Shown here: positions 36,896 through 48,800 of the stretch, in pieces
How the letters are laid out: each line of letters opens with the position of its first letter
Position numbering within the stretch: position 1 is the stretch's first letter
DNA from: Morella rubra
Lineage: Eukaryota > Streptophyta > Magnoliopsida > Fagales > Myricaceae
Assembly (NCBI GenBank): GCA_003952965.2
Contig: CM025855.1
Coordinates: forward strand, 24,513,783 to 24,577,782
DNA length: 64,000 bases
Direction: 5' to 3'
The notes under the pieces: generated by a model
Databases searched by the model: none
What the model saw: only the letters and a program-made list of their open reading frames with translations
What the model was told of the DNA's origin: nothing
Program-made: the position numbers and the translations under genes

Positions 36896-36900
36896 TACCC

Positions 36901-37971
36901 AGAAATTAATATTGACAGTATTAAATGCTGTAGAATTCATATGTTATTTATATCTCTCTTCTAATTGCATCATTTAATTTAAGTAGCAAGTTGGAGATAA
37001 TCACTGTCCTCTCAAATGACTTTTCAATAGTTTTTCCCAAATAGGTAATTTGATCATTTGGAACCACACGTTGTCCGCTCAGTTTATCTATATTCCTCAT
37101 ATTATGAAATTTGTAAATCTCAATTTTTGAATAAGAAGAATATCGCAACCAATCTCTTAAAGAGTTCAGTGGAATAGCCATTAGATATTGTACTGTCTCC
37201 CAAATAGACTAAAAGAAACTGAAATAATTTTTTATTAAAGAAATTCGATCAAATTATCTTACAACATTTTGATACTTTTTAATAAAAAATTTCTTCATCT
37301 TTTTTTCTTATACCTTTTAAAAATCCTTCATAAAAATTACTTTACAATCAAATATCTTTAAAACTTTTCACTAATTTTTTACAAACTCTACTAAGGTTTA
37401 CTCTCCCAATTTTTTTTTTTTTTTTTCTAAATACTTGAAATATAATAATTTTTTAACTTACCAAACACCATCTATTTCCCAAAATTTCTGACAAATGATG
37501 TGTTGTAGTTGCTTAGATGGGTAATGTGAAACAGGCTAATTATAAGCAGATTAAAGGGAAATCATTAAACAACCCCTCCCCCTTTTTTTTTTTGGTTTCA
37601 AAACCAAATTAGTACCTTTCTTGGAAGTAAAAAACAACTCAATTATTTTTTAGTAAAAAAAGAAATTAAGAAAAGTTGCGATAAATAAATAGGTCTCAAA
37701 ACAATTGAGAAGGGGTTATAATTGAGACGCGCGCGACAGGCTGACTATATATACCACGAGCAATGATATCAGAGATCTTGGATTATAGAAAGAACTATTA
37801 CAACTGGCTCAACATTAAAACCCGCAAATGCTTCCACACGTCGTCCAGGTCAAATGTTACCCGCACTTATTTAATGTGTCATTGTCATGTGATTTCGAAG
37901 CAGTGTCCCTTCGAAATAGCACAGTTTCTTCAATATAAAATTTGGAAGTGGCTTTTTTGTTAGGTCCTGAG
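36901..37971. other. Intergenic stretch 3' of UGT-4
   Basis: No gene. AT-rich up to 37500. From about 37510 it is a copy of a repeated unit (GTAATGTGAAACAGGCTAATT, then CTTGGATTATAGAAAGAACT, then TTTCGAAGCAGTGTCCCTTC) that also occurs near 40490-40860, 43430-43750, 52450-52740 and 62880-63220. The part with the nitronate monooxygenase 3' copy is missing here: the repeat joins directly to the UGT 3' flank near 37918. Confidence 0.6.
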
Positions 37972-39518
37972 TTAGACATTTCCGGCAAGGAGCACATCAG
38001 CGATCAACTTGTCCAAGTTCTGGTAAGAAGAACCTCCAGGCTTGACAGCCTCTTCCGCCTTTGTCTTCCACTCCATTACCTTCTTCTTCATTTCTTTACC
38101 CTTATCACCGTCCATCAACTCCCTCACGAGCTTCTCAACTTCATCTCTTTTAACATTATTATCTATCTCCATCCCAATGCCCCACTCAGTGCAACAATAC
38201 CGGCAATTCGTCTGTTGCTCGGCAAAGAAAGGCCAAGAGATCATTGGCACTCCGCCGCACACGGCTTCAAGTGTAGAGTTCCACCCGCTATGTGTTAGAA
38301 ACCCTCCTATTGATGAGTGCTTCAGGATTTGTTCTTGAGGACACCAACTTGCTAACATGCCTCTATCTTTAGTTTGGCTAACAAATTCAGGAGGTAGAAT
38401 AGCCGAATCGCCCACCACAAGATCAGGCCTTATAATCCACAAGAAGGGTTTTTCACTGTTGGCAAGTCCCCAAGCAAACTCAATGAGTTGTTGGGGCGTC
38501 ATGACGGTGATACTACCAAAATTTACAAACACTATGGAGTTGGGTTCTTTTGAATTCAGCCATTCCACACACCCGGGCTCTTCTTTCCATAGATTGGAAC
38601 CTATTGATTTCAGTTTCTGATCTTTAATCTGATCAGCAAGCAACAGAAGTGGACCAACTGTGTATATGCGAGGAAGCAAAGATGAGAGAGCATCCAAAAC
38701 ATCTTGTTCAAAGGGATCAAACGTGTTCAGAACGATAGCTGAGCCTCTTAGAGATCTCTCCGCTTCACGTATAAGGAAGTTGACCATAATGTCGTTCTCA
38801 TCGATAGTCCTAATGAAACTCGGAAGGTCCTTCAGACGGATGTTTTTCATCCCGAGAATCCAATCCAGTGCGGTTTCTAAGTACCCATTAATTAAATCGC
38901 TTGCATCTATGCATGAAACACATGATAAAGGTAAGGTACAACCTTTGCGAGTGGCTCACTCGAAAAATTAAACACTAGAGTCATGAGTAAAGAGCTATAC
39001 ATACCTTTGAGAGGTGTCAAACCTCGCTCAACGAGATGGCGATAATGCATATAGCCCAAGACGCCGCAGGCGCTAGGAGTCCAGAAAAAAACATTGGGAA
39101 TTCCAAATTCCTCAGCGGCTTCAAGTGTGAAGGTCATGCAACCATCAGATATGACACAGGTCACAGGCGGTACATTGGAGGAGGAGGTATCGTTTAGTTT
39201 GCAGAGGAGGTTGCGGAATGGGACGAGGCAAGTCGTCGATGTGGACTGGCATAGAGCGGGGACATCTTGGCTAACATCAGCATCCGAGAGTGGAAGCCCA
39301 TCGGGGATGGCTTCAAAGTGGAAATCCGGCAAACCGTCAAGGGAATTGGGGCCTCTGGACCTGAGCAATCGTTTATGATTGTACTCGGAATTGACAAAAG
39401 TAATGTGGAAGCCTTGTTGGTTTAGGAGTTTTGCTAACTTGAGCATCGGGTTTATGTGACCCTGTAGTGGGACTGGGATGCAAACAACATGAGGTCTTGA
39501 ACCTGCCGATGAGCCCAT
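37972..39518 (-). CDS. UGT85A: UGT-4: UDP-glycosyltransferase, UGT85A type, two exons, the only intact copy in the array
   Basis: Exon 1 is 39518-39005 and exon 2 is 38906-37972; the 98-bp intron starts GTATGT and ends ATAG. The product is 482 aa, a normal length. It has GHINPM with the catalytic base His21, Asp125 in [10 protein letters not shown], and the PSPG box at about 359-402 (WCPQEQILKHSS to HSGWNS and FFAEQQ). An upstream in-frame ATG at 39548 would add MFDGERELDQ, but MGSSAGSRPH matches the starts of the paralogues, so 39518 is chosen. One odd change: the conserved DWIPGM motif reads DWILGM. No signal peptide or transmembrane segment, as expected for a cytosolic GT1 enzyme. Acceptor unknown. 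It is clearly the same family as UGT-1 but closer to the five broken copies, for which it is the best surviving reference. Promoter with TATA box is present, so it may be expressed. Confidence 0.94.
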
Positions 39519-39606
39519 CTGATCTAGTTCTCTCTCTCCGTCAAACACCCACTGCTAGGAAAAGAAATGCACAGAGAAAGTTTGGTCTTTCCACTCTTTT
39601 GCATGC

Positions 39607-39616
39607 CCTTTTATAG
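39607..39616 (-). promoter_or_regulatory. TATA box of UGT-4
   Basis: On the minus strand CTATAAAAGG lies about 95 bp upstream of the ATG. The same position is held by similar boxes in UGT-3 (near 27503), UGT-5 (near 42540) and UGT-7 (near 60690). Confidence 0.75.
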
Positions 39617-39619
39617 AAC

Positions 39620-42070
39620 TGTAGCTGTGGAAAAGAATTAGGTTTGAGCAAGATCTTTTTTTTTTTTTTTCCTTCGCTGTGCGAGATTCGTTTTTTTTTT
39701 TTGATAAACAATACGCCATATATTACCACAGCCACCCAACAAAACGAATCAAATTACAAGTGTACGAGATTCGTTTGATTTGTGGTTCGGAGTATTCTCC
39801 GAATTTCTTGGCCAACTTGCCCCTAGGTCCCACTCCCTCGCAAAACGTCATTCCGTTTGTCAAGTCCCAATGTTTTTTTTTTTTTTTTTGTTCTAATTTT
39901 CGTGTTGACCATTGAATTTAATGAACCTGCAAGCATGGGAGTGATTAAGTTTCTGAGTCTCCGTATAACTCGTCATTCGACCGATGCATTAACTCTCACT
40001 CGGGACTCTCAACTGTTCCAATAGTTTTACCCGAATGGGTAATTTGGTAATTTCGAAGTCCAGGTTGTCTACTGATCAGTTTATGCATATTCCTGATTTT
40101 GATGAAATTTTAAAATCAACAAAAAAACTCAAACAACTTTCATAAAAAAAAAATTCCTTCGAATTATCTTACTTCTTACTTTTTCAAAATTTCAATTTCT
40201 TTTATAAAAAAATTCCTCAGCACTTTTTCACAAAATTTTAAAAATTTCAATTTACTATCAAATATTTTTAAAACTTAAAAAGACTCTCATAAAACGTGGC
40301 TCTCATAAAACGTCAATCTCTCAAAAATTTCTCTAAGAAATTGAAATATAATAATTTTTTAGCGTACGGAACATTTATCTAGCAGTTCAATGGAATAACC
40401 ACATGTTACATTAAATGTTATGCTGCCAAATAACAATTTCCCAATAATTCTGACAAATGATGTGGAAAGGAGTTCTAATACCTTAATTACTTAAGTGGGT
40501 AATTGTGAGACATGCTAATTATAAGCAGATTAAAGGGGAATATATTCTTTAAACTACTTTTTTTTTAATGTCAAAACCAAAGTACCTTTCTTGAAAGTAA
40601 AAAACACCTCAATCGTTATTTTTTTTTTTTTTAAAAAAAGAAAAGGTTGCAATAAATAATTAGCTCTAGAAATAATTAAAAAGGTCATTGAGACACGAGT
40701 CACTCGATAGGCTAACTGTACATATCCCCATGTCAGAGATCTTTGATTACAGAAAGAATTATTACAACTGGCTCAACATTAAAAACCGCAAATGCTCCCT
40801 CACGTTGTCCAGGTCGCATGTTACAGGCCAGCACTCATGACAACGGCATGTGCTTTCGAAGCCTTTGAAGGTCTGACCGTCTGACGGACGCCTTAATCTC
40901 TGCTTTCAACCAGTCTTGAAAACGATGATCATGTGCTGGCTGATCTTCTTCTAAGAAATTACGACCTTTTATGATCTGTTTATCGATAATGTTCGCAGTG
41001 GAACCTTTTAATTCCTTGTCGTCTCCTATTGGATTGTCTTCTTGTACTTCTCACAGTGTCTGAATTACATGAACAAATCGTCAAGCGATAAAGCTGACAT
41101 TGCACTGCTAATTTGTCTGTCATATATATCATTTTCGTTTTCAGAAGTTGATAGACCTAACAACTGCAATAGGTAACGACTGTTTTTCATAAACTGCAAC
41201 TGGAGGCTTCCATCCGCAGTGCCTTAAAGAACCCTCTGAAAATTACGTATCCTGTGCATTAAGTATCTTAGTTAAATAAAATCTTTAAGAGTGCGTGGAG
41301 GCAAAGTGCACCCATAATTTCTTTTAAAAAAAAAATTCATAAAAAAATTATATAAATCAATTTAAGTATTCTAACTTGTAAAAGAGACAGAAGAATTATC
41401 TGCCTATGTATTGTGAATATTACTACTAGTACTGAATGTAATTTTATTTAATCTATTTGAAATGTCTCTGACCCAAGGCATCATACATCAGTCCAAATAA
41501 CATAGGCTCACTAGTATAGTAAAAAACAAATAAAGGCACAACAGAGTTAAAGTAACTCACATGTATTAATTTTTTTTTTTGACGATATGAGAAATATTAA
41601 AATAAAGGAAAATCGTGACAAGTTTGAAACTAAGTCTCATAATCCCAGGTAATGGCGTCAAAAACTTGACTGATGCTAAAATGCGCAGCACAAAAGCTAT
41701 CTCAAGTATAGAAGTTATCTCATATAATAAATAACTCATAAGGCCAAATCGTCTACTTAGAGAAAATAGATTAATTTTAAACTCGTATAAAAATAAAAAG
41801 AGAATATAAAAAGCGTTTATTGAATATAATTCAGATTCATATTTTTAAATTTTAGAGAGTTCGTAACGAAATTAAAACAACACAAAATGTAAACTAAGAA
41901 TATTACATGTATTAAAGTAAATGACGAAAAATAAATAATGGTAAATAAATTTAGGTGTTTATTATTGAATTTAATGAATCTGCAAGTATGGGTGTGATTT
42001 AAGTGGATTTGAGTTTCGAAGTGTTGGATAACTTTGTCATTCATGAAACCATGCAATAATTAAGACTCTC
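39620..42070. other. Upstream region of UGT-4 and intergenic stretch
   Basis: No gene supported. The part near 40490-40860 is a further copy of the repeated unit (GGACATGCTAATTATAAGCAG-type block, then TTACAGAAAGAATTATTACA). The rest, 40870-42070, is AT-rich without recognisable domains. Confidence 0.5.
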
Positions 42071-42441
42071 AGTTATGACACAGGTCACAAGTGGTACTTT
42101 GGAGGACGAGGTGTCGTTTAGTTTGGAGAGGAGGTTTCGGAATGTTACGAGGCTAGTCCTCGATGTGGACTGGGAGCGGGGACATCTTGGGTAACATCAG
42201 CGTCTAAGGGTGGAAGCCCATTGGGGATGGATTCAGAGCGGAAATCTAGCAAGCCATCGAGGGAATTGGGGCCTCTGGACCTGAGAAATCGTTTGTGATT
42301 GTACTCAAAATTGACAAAAGTAACGTGGAAGCCTTTTTGGTATGAGAGTTTTGCTAGCTTGAGCATTGGGTTTATGTGACCCTGACCTGGGATTGGGACG
42401 CAAATAACATGAGGTCTTGAACCTGCGAATATGGAACCCAT
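42071..42441 (-). pseudogene. UGT-5: 5' fragment of a UGT85A copy
   Basis: Starts MGSIFAGSRPHV and keeps the GHINPM histidine, then loses frame near 42175 (three bases changed and about 10 lost relative to UGT-4). Homology ends at about 42071 in the middle of exon 1. The rest of exon 1, the intron and exon 2 are missing. The upstream region and TATA-like box are kept. Confidence 0.9.
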
Positions 42442-43750
42442 CTGATCTAGTCTCTCTCTCTCTCTCTCTCCGCGTCAAACGCACACGGCTCAGAAGAAAC
42501 ATAAATGCAGTGACAAAGTTTAGATTGTTGCATGCCCTTTTATGGAAGTGTTGGAGTCGAAAAGAATTAGGGTTTTTCCTTCGAATGTTGTGGGAGGCTT
42601 AACATTTTTGCGCCTTAGTCAAGTAAAAAAAGTAGGCATTTAAATATTTTTTTAAAATTAATAAATTCAAAATCAAACCATCAATGTCAGAACATATCAT
42701 GCTTAAAAAAAATTTCAAGATTGAGGCATTTTTTTTTTCTTATGCACAATCATCAAAAGATCTTAATCTTTCAAAACTAAACAAAAAGCTGAATATGTCA
42801 TCGTATTTTGAAAATAATTCAAATCGATCAGGCAAGGAAGATATTGCTTGATCTACAATATAATAAAAATAATCAATTTTGAAAGATTCCTCGTTGATTT
42901 CATCATCTCATCATCATCTTAATGAATTGTATTTTCCTATGAATGACAAGCTTTTAATGACTTATATATCCATCTCAACCGCAACTTGCTTAGATAATTC
43001 CAAAGCAGATTAATTAAAACCATTTTCTTTGTAGTCTTTAAAATAAGAAATAAGTTCCTTTAATTTATCCATAGCAATATCTATAGCATATTTTCAAGTT
43101 GTAAGTTCTTACTAACTGAATTTACAGCAAACAATATCTTATACCAGATATTCATTCTCAATAGAAATTTAAAGTTTTTTTTATATATAATATATTCCCA
43201 ATGATGTTAGAAGTTAATTAGCAATAAATAGCCAATTGTGGTAGACAGTTGTGGTTCTAGGTTTTAGGGGAATAATTTATTGTGAATGATGCTATTATTT
43301 TGAAAAGAGACATTAATAGTAGATATTATTTTGAAAAGAGACGTTAATACTGTTAGTTTCTATTATATTAAATGTTATGGCTGCCAAAGAACTATTTCCC
43401 AATAATTCTGACAAATGATTTGGAAAGAAGTAATACCTTAGTTAGTTAAGTGCGTAATTGTGAGACATGCTAATTATAAGCAGATTAAATCGAATTCATT
43501 AAACAGCCCTTTGTTTTTTAGTGTCGCGAGAAATAATTAGCTTAAAAACAATTGAATAAGGGCTATTGAGATGCGACAGGCTAACTGTACAGATCCCCAT
43601 ATCAGAGACCTTGGATTATAGAAAGAATTATTACGACTGGCTCAACATTAAAAATCGAAAATGCTCCCACACGTCGTCCAGATCGCATGTTACCAGCACT
43701 TATTTAATGTGCATGTCAATGGCAGTGCTTTCGAAGCAGTGTTCCTTCGA
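42442..43750. repeat. Upstream segment of UGT-5, duplicated at 60587-63255
   Basis: No gene. Runs parallel to the upstream region of UGT-7: shared landmarks are TTCGAATGTTGTGGGAGGCT, CATCAAAAGATCTTAATCTTT, CAATTTTGAAAGATTCC and CTAATTATAAGCAGATTAAA. The UGT-7 copy is interrupted by the solo LTR at 60928-62209; this copy has the uninterrupted site near 42778-42782. Confidence 0.75.
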
Positions 43751-44400
43751 AAAATTTAGTGTCATATAATATAAGGAATGGTTGGCCAGGGACAGTTGCA
43801 AATTAGACAACCAAACAGTTCCAAAATGTTGCGGATAAATTCTGATTAGTGTTGACAAACAACTCTGAACTCTTACAACATCCACAGATTCTACCAGAAG
43901 AGATGCTTAACGAGTTACTCCTCGTGGTGAATGCATGATTTGGATGTTCTGTAATTTTCTATCTGGAATGCACGGTAATTTGAAAAAAGATAGACATAAC
44001 AGGTGAACCTATTGTAAGGCTCATGCTGCTCCGAAACTTTATAAAAATATCATTAATTAATCGTATAGCATGTTGTGCATATCTTTTTTTCGAATTACAG
44101 CGTACAATCTGGATAAGAAATTGGAAAAAATCTCCATCAATAAATGCATCATGTCTCTGCATCTGAGAGTGTCTGTTAGCATTGTGAGTCTGACTAGTTT
44201 TCTTTATCAGTTGTCTGGACTTTGAAGCCATTTCTTAAGCCATTTCTATCGTAATATAAATGAATAAGATGCCTTTTAATTAACTTGTTGTTGAGTTAGA
44301 GAAGATCTGAGTTCCAAATGCTGCCGCAAGGCTCAAAAGGATTGTTGTAGTTTTGTGCTTTTACCCCTTTACTCAATTAAAAGTGAGAATCGATCTTTAG
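43751..44400 (+). repeat. Copy of the 3' end of the nitronate monooxygenase-like gene
   Basis: From about 43756, AAATTTAGTGTCATATAAT repeats the last codons of the gene (21680-21696), then the 3' untranslated region follows with small changes (GGAATGGTTGGCCAGGGACA, AATATAAATGAATAAGATGCC near 44255). An insertion of about 215 bp interrupts it (43938-44150). No earlier exons are present. Confidence 0.82.
43938..44150. other. Insertion in the nitronate monooxygenase 3' copy
   Basis: The 3' region reads GTGAATGCATG, then about 215 bp of unrelated DNA, then AAATGCATCATGTCTC; the source copy at 21849 reads GTGAATGCATGTCTCC without a gap. The imperfect AATGCAT at both borders could be a target duplication. 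On the minus strand it is open for about 65 codons. Type unknown. Confidence 0.55.
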
Positions 44401-45351
44401 AAAGAACACCGATGAAGTAGAATCTTTACCACAATATCCCTCTCAATTTGCTAATATTCCACCTAATTCTGAGCTGGCTTATCATCTCGCTCTAATATTG
44501 TTTTTTTTTATCACCAAATATATTCGTCGTTCTAAAGAGGAAAACACATAATTAGGAGTATTAGACGACCCTGCTGATTTTTTTTTTTTTATCAAAAACT
44601 TATCCATTATCTAAATAAAACAAAACAAAATTCATCAATATAATTTCACAAGTCATAGCATAAGGTCCTAATCACAATTTCAATATAATTTCAAAACCTA
44701 ATCACAATTTCACAATTTAAATGCACATTAATAATTTTACAACCCAACTATGTAGTATCATAAATACAAAATTCAGTAGAAATATCAACCAAAATTGATA
44801 GCATCATAACATTGAATTGACAAAATTCATAGCATCATAACAAAGGACATGGGCGAATGGGCTTGGGACTGAACTTTAAGGGGGCCCAGCCTAGTCTAAA
44901 AGGAGTAGGAAAAAAAATAATTTTCAAACGTTTTACATTGGCCAACCTGGGCCAAGGCCCCGGTTGGCCCCCCTCCATCCGCCACTCGTCGATCTGTGTA
45001 CATTGTTTTATCTATGCGGCAGATTTATAATATTGGTTTACGCGTATGTACGTACTATTATAAAATAATTAATTATAGGTAAGAATAAAGTTTTCTGAGT
45101 TTGGATTATGTATGCCTCCAACTTGTTTTGTTTGAATTCTACATATATATGACTTAGCCCTCTTATATTTATTTATAATATACTGGTCTCTAGGGAGAAT
45201 TTCCCACTAGATGCCATGCTAGCTTCTCGACGTTGACCACCAAACAGTGTTAAGCATGCGCGCGGTCTTATAGCGCAGCTCATTCTAGTTTGGTGTTGTC
45301 TGTGTCATTTGATTTAATTAATGACCGAAAATGGTATACCAGTCAGATGCG
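44401..45351. repeat. Intergenic part of the duplicated UGT unit
   Basis: No gene. Matches 22140-22900 and 52870-53170 in blocks (CAATTTGCTAAT, TAAAATAATTAATTATAGG, TCCAACTTGTTTTGTTTG, GCGCAGC). The region 44575-45000 is an extra stretch ending in CCATCCGCCACTCGTCGATC, probably a retroelement remnant. Confidence 0.55.
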
Positions 45352-45490
45352 AATACTGAATCGGGGTGGGTAGAGAGCTCATGGAGCTCAGATGGCTCCT
45401 CCTCCCTTTGGGGAGGGATAGCTCCGGGGGTCGAATCCCCCTCAGGCTTGGTAATGCTAGCTCCCTGCCTAGAAAAAACAAATATTGAAT
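45352..45490 (+). mobile_element. tRNA-derived SINE with target duplication
   Basis: A 119-bp body (45362-45480) carries an A-box-like AGCTCAGATGGCTCC near 45387 and a B-box-like GGGTCGAATCCCC near 45428, the spacing of an RNA polymerase III promoter. It ends in an A-rich tail (AGAAAAAACA). The flanks AATACTGAAT (45352-45361) and AATATTGAAT (45481-45490) are a 10-bp target duplication with one mismatch. It does not fold as a functional tRNA. Confidence 0.75.
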
Positions 45491-45832
45491 GGATTATGGG
45501 GTTAAAAAAAAAAAAGACCTATAGTTTTGACCTCAAGGACTACAAATCACACTATTGTCTCTTGTCCTAATTCTTATTAAGTATTTCTGGCATAGTAGGA
45601 TTTAGCAATGTGTGAGACTGTCTGTGTCTTACTATTGCTGCATGTAGAGGTCCTACACTATGAGGTATCTGTTAAAAATATTATATTAGAAAAATATTTA
45701 AACTAGAGAGAGAGCGAAAAAGAGAAAAGACTTAACGTAATTCAGTCGAGAAAGACTTAGGTCCTCTATAGAAATCTCAAGAGTATATATTTTTAATTTT
45801 CAATTTGTATTACACGTGTACATAGAAAGACC

Positions 45833-48800
45833 TATATATCTAGGGGTGTACACCCGACCCAGCAAGTCGGAAAAATGGGTTTCCAAAAGCCGACCCATGT
45901 AAAAACAGAAGAGAATAAACACTTTCGAGCCGAGCCAAGTGAAGGGTGAATTCCGGGCGGAAAATGGGTCGAGAAAACAGGTTGAAAATTGGAATGGGCC
46001 GCAAAGCCCAAAATCATTTTTTAAGCTTATTTATAGGCTATTTCATTCGGTCCAATAACTTTTAGCCCATTTTACCAAATTTTTACATGGTATGCCAATT
46101 ACCAGCCCAATTTAAGGGCTATTTCATTCAGCCTAATTTATGTTTAGCCCATTTTACCATATTTTTATGTGGTATACTGTATGCCAAATTGCCAATTGCT
46201 AGCCCAAATTTTTCATTCTTCAATTACTTAGTAAGCATAAGCCTGAAATTACATCTTTTTTTCTTTGTTAAAATCACACTTGATACAATCTAACACAATG
46301 ATATATATTGAAAAACAACGAAACAATAAAGAAAAACAACAATGATATATACAATGTCACAATGATATATATTGAAAAATAACAAACCTACGAAACAATA
46401 AAGATATCAACAACAAACTGAAACAATAACAATACAGACAACAAACAATACAGATAGCAAAAAACCATAAATGCGTAGAGTTAAGTAAATTGAAACTGCA
46501 TTCAACATTCAACAACAACAAATAAGAAATAAGAAAATTATCAAAATCCTAGAACAAAAATTCAACAACAACATAGAAATAAGAAATCAACAACAAGAAG
46601 TCAACAACAAGAAGTCAACAACAACATGGACTAAATTCAATACAACTAAAAATTCAAATATATAACAACATATAGTAAGATCTCCTCACTCCATCACCAA
46701 TAATCTACATGCACAAAAAAAAAAAGTGAGATACTTACAAATTTATAATTATGCAACTTCATAAATAAAACAACAAATAATAGAGAAAACTACACGTGAC
46801 TTTGTAACTCATAATCTTCATGCACCTCAAAATCTTCAAGAACTCACAATGTCACAATGTACCCATGCTTCAAATTCACCTCTACAACAACAAAAATGAT
46901 AAAAAGTTAGAATAGAAAAAATTAAACATGATAGCATTCATTATAAATAAAATAAAAATTAAATTGGAGAATGATACCTTTTCTAGTTGATAGCTTTCCA
47001 CATCATCCACTACATCTTGGGAGTCATAAGGAGTAGGTGAAGACTTTAACCAATTTTGAGTACATATAAGGGCCTCGACCGTTTTCGGAGCTAATGAGCT
47101 CCAAAAAGGATCTAAGATGCGACCTCCAGTACTAAAAGCAGACTCAGAAGCAACGGTTGAGATAGGAATGACTAGTACGTCTCGTGCTATCTCGCCAAGG
47201 ATTGGGTATCTTGTTGAATTCACCTTCCACCAAATGAGTATATCAAAAGTATCTCCTCCTAACTCAACTTTCTCCGCAAGTATCGATCCACTTCTGATTT
47301 ACACTCTACACTTGTACCCTTTGCTGCTTGAAACTTACAAAATCTAAGCATAATATCAGTATCATCAACCGAAGTTGTACCACTCACATTTGACTCCTCA
47401 CCACTTGATTGAACCCACTTCTAGAGGAACCTCCACCAAATTTGGCATAATAAGTAATACAAGCGATCGATGACATTCCTCAACTTTTGAATAAGTTCAG
47501 TTGCCCGCTAGTACCAATAATTTCATCAAACCAAAACTCCAAAAACTCCAACTTATATCGTGGGTCAAGCACACCCGCAACAAAAAGCATCATATTGACC
47601 TTCTCAAAATCTCCCCAATATTTGTCATAATTTTTCATCATCTTCTTAGCCATTATACTCAACATATAATCATCACTCTTACAAAATTGTTGCAAATGGT
47701 TGTAGATCAAAGAAATTTCTTGAAAATATAAATTGGCAGTTGTATACAAAGAACCTGAAATGCGTAAAGTTACATCATGAGAAATTTTCAAGAACTTCAC
47801 AAAGATTCTAACATTCTCCCAATCATCATCATTAGGTGGCCCCAAGTCTCTTCTCCCTTACCTAACCTCAGTCAAACTATCTACAAATTGACTATCATCC
47901 TCTTGCATAAGATCAAATGCACTTTGATACTTTTGTGCCACATCCAACATCAAGTAGGTGGAGTTCCATCTAGTTGGAACATCCAAACAAAGAAGACCTT
48001 CCACTTGGAATTTTCTGTTTCTCCACACATAGCTTGAACTTGTCAAGCCATGAAGGAGAAACCTTTACATACTTAACTGCATTCCTCACTTTCACAATTG
48101 AGTCATTCACTTCTTTCAAACCATCACTAACAACAAGATTAAGTATATGCGCACAACATCGCATATGCATAAACTCATTATCCAAAATAGTGCCAACCTA
48201 TCTCTTGTCTCCTTTTCATATAATCAACAGCAACATCATTGGCTGAAGCATTATCTACTGTGATTGTGAAAATGCTATCTATCCCCCACTCCAACAAACA
48301 TGACTCAATCGTCCTCCCAATTGTGATTCCTTGATGATTAGGAACTTTAATAAAATTTATGATTCTTTTATGTAAGTTCCAACCATTATCAACAAAATGG
48401 GTAGTGATAACCATTTAATTAAGATTTTGAATAGAAGTCCACATATCAGTAGTCAAACAAACACGTTGACCAGTATTGATAAACATGTTCCTCAACTTTT
48501 CTTTCTCTTGGATAAATAAGTCCAAACAATCCCTCATTATAGTGATGCGAGAAGGAATTGAGAATCTAGGTTCAAGAAACCTCACAAAATCCTTAAACCC
48601 TTGCCCCTCCACAAACCTAAAAAGCAACTTATCTATGATTATCATCCTTACAAGTGCAGCCCTTATCTTTTTCTCATTGTATTTAACAAGGCCCATCTCT
48701 CTACTTTCTCCCTCCATTCTTGAAAATCTCAGCCAACTTCACTTGCTTGTCATCTAATAGACGTTCCTTAGAAAGGTAAGGTCTACATTTTTTCAAGTGA

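Larger units (their letters stand above)
28303..36900 (+). mobile_element. Composite Ty1/copia element: two internal regions, three LTRs, one outer target duplication
   Basis: The outer LTRs lie at 28308-28510 and 36692-36895 and are flanked by the same 5-bp target duplication TACCC (28303-28307 and 36896-36900). Between them are a nearly complete internal region, a truncated middle LTR, a 310-bp filler, and a second internal region lacking its 5' part. Gene order gag, protease, integrase, reverse transcriptase, RNase H is that of Ty1/copia. A single target duplication around the whole means it behaves as one insertion, probably made by unequal recombination between LTRs or by template switching. 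The 5' LTR lacks the TG start seen in the other two. Confidence 0.9.

Noticed and set aside
45387..45440. tRNA gene suggested by A- and B-box-like motifs
   Set aside because: The arms do not fold into a cloverleaf, and the A-rich tail with target duplication fits a SINE.
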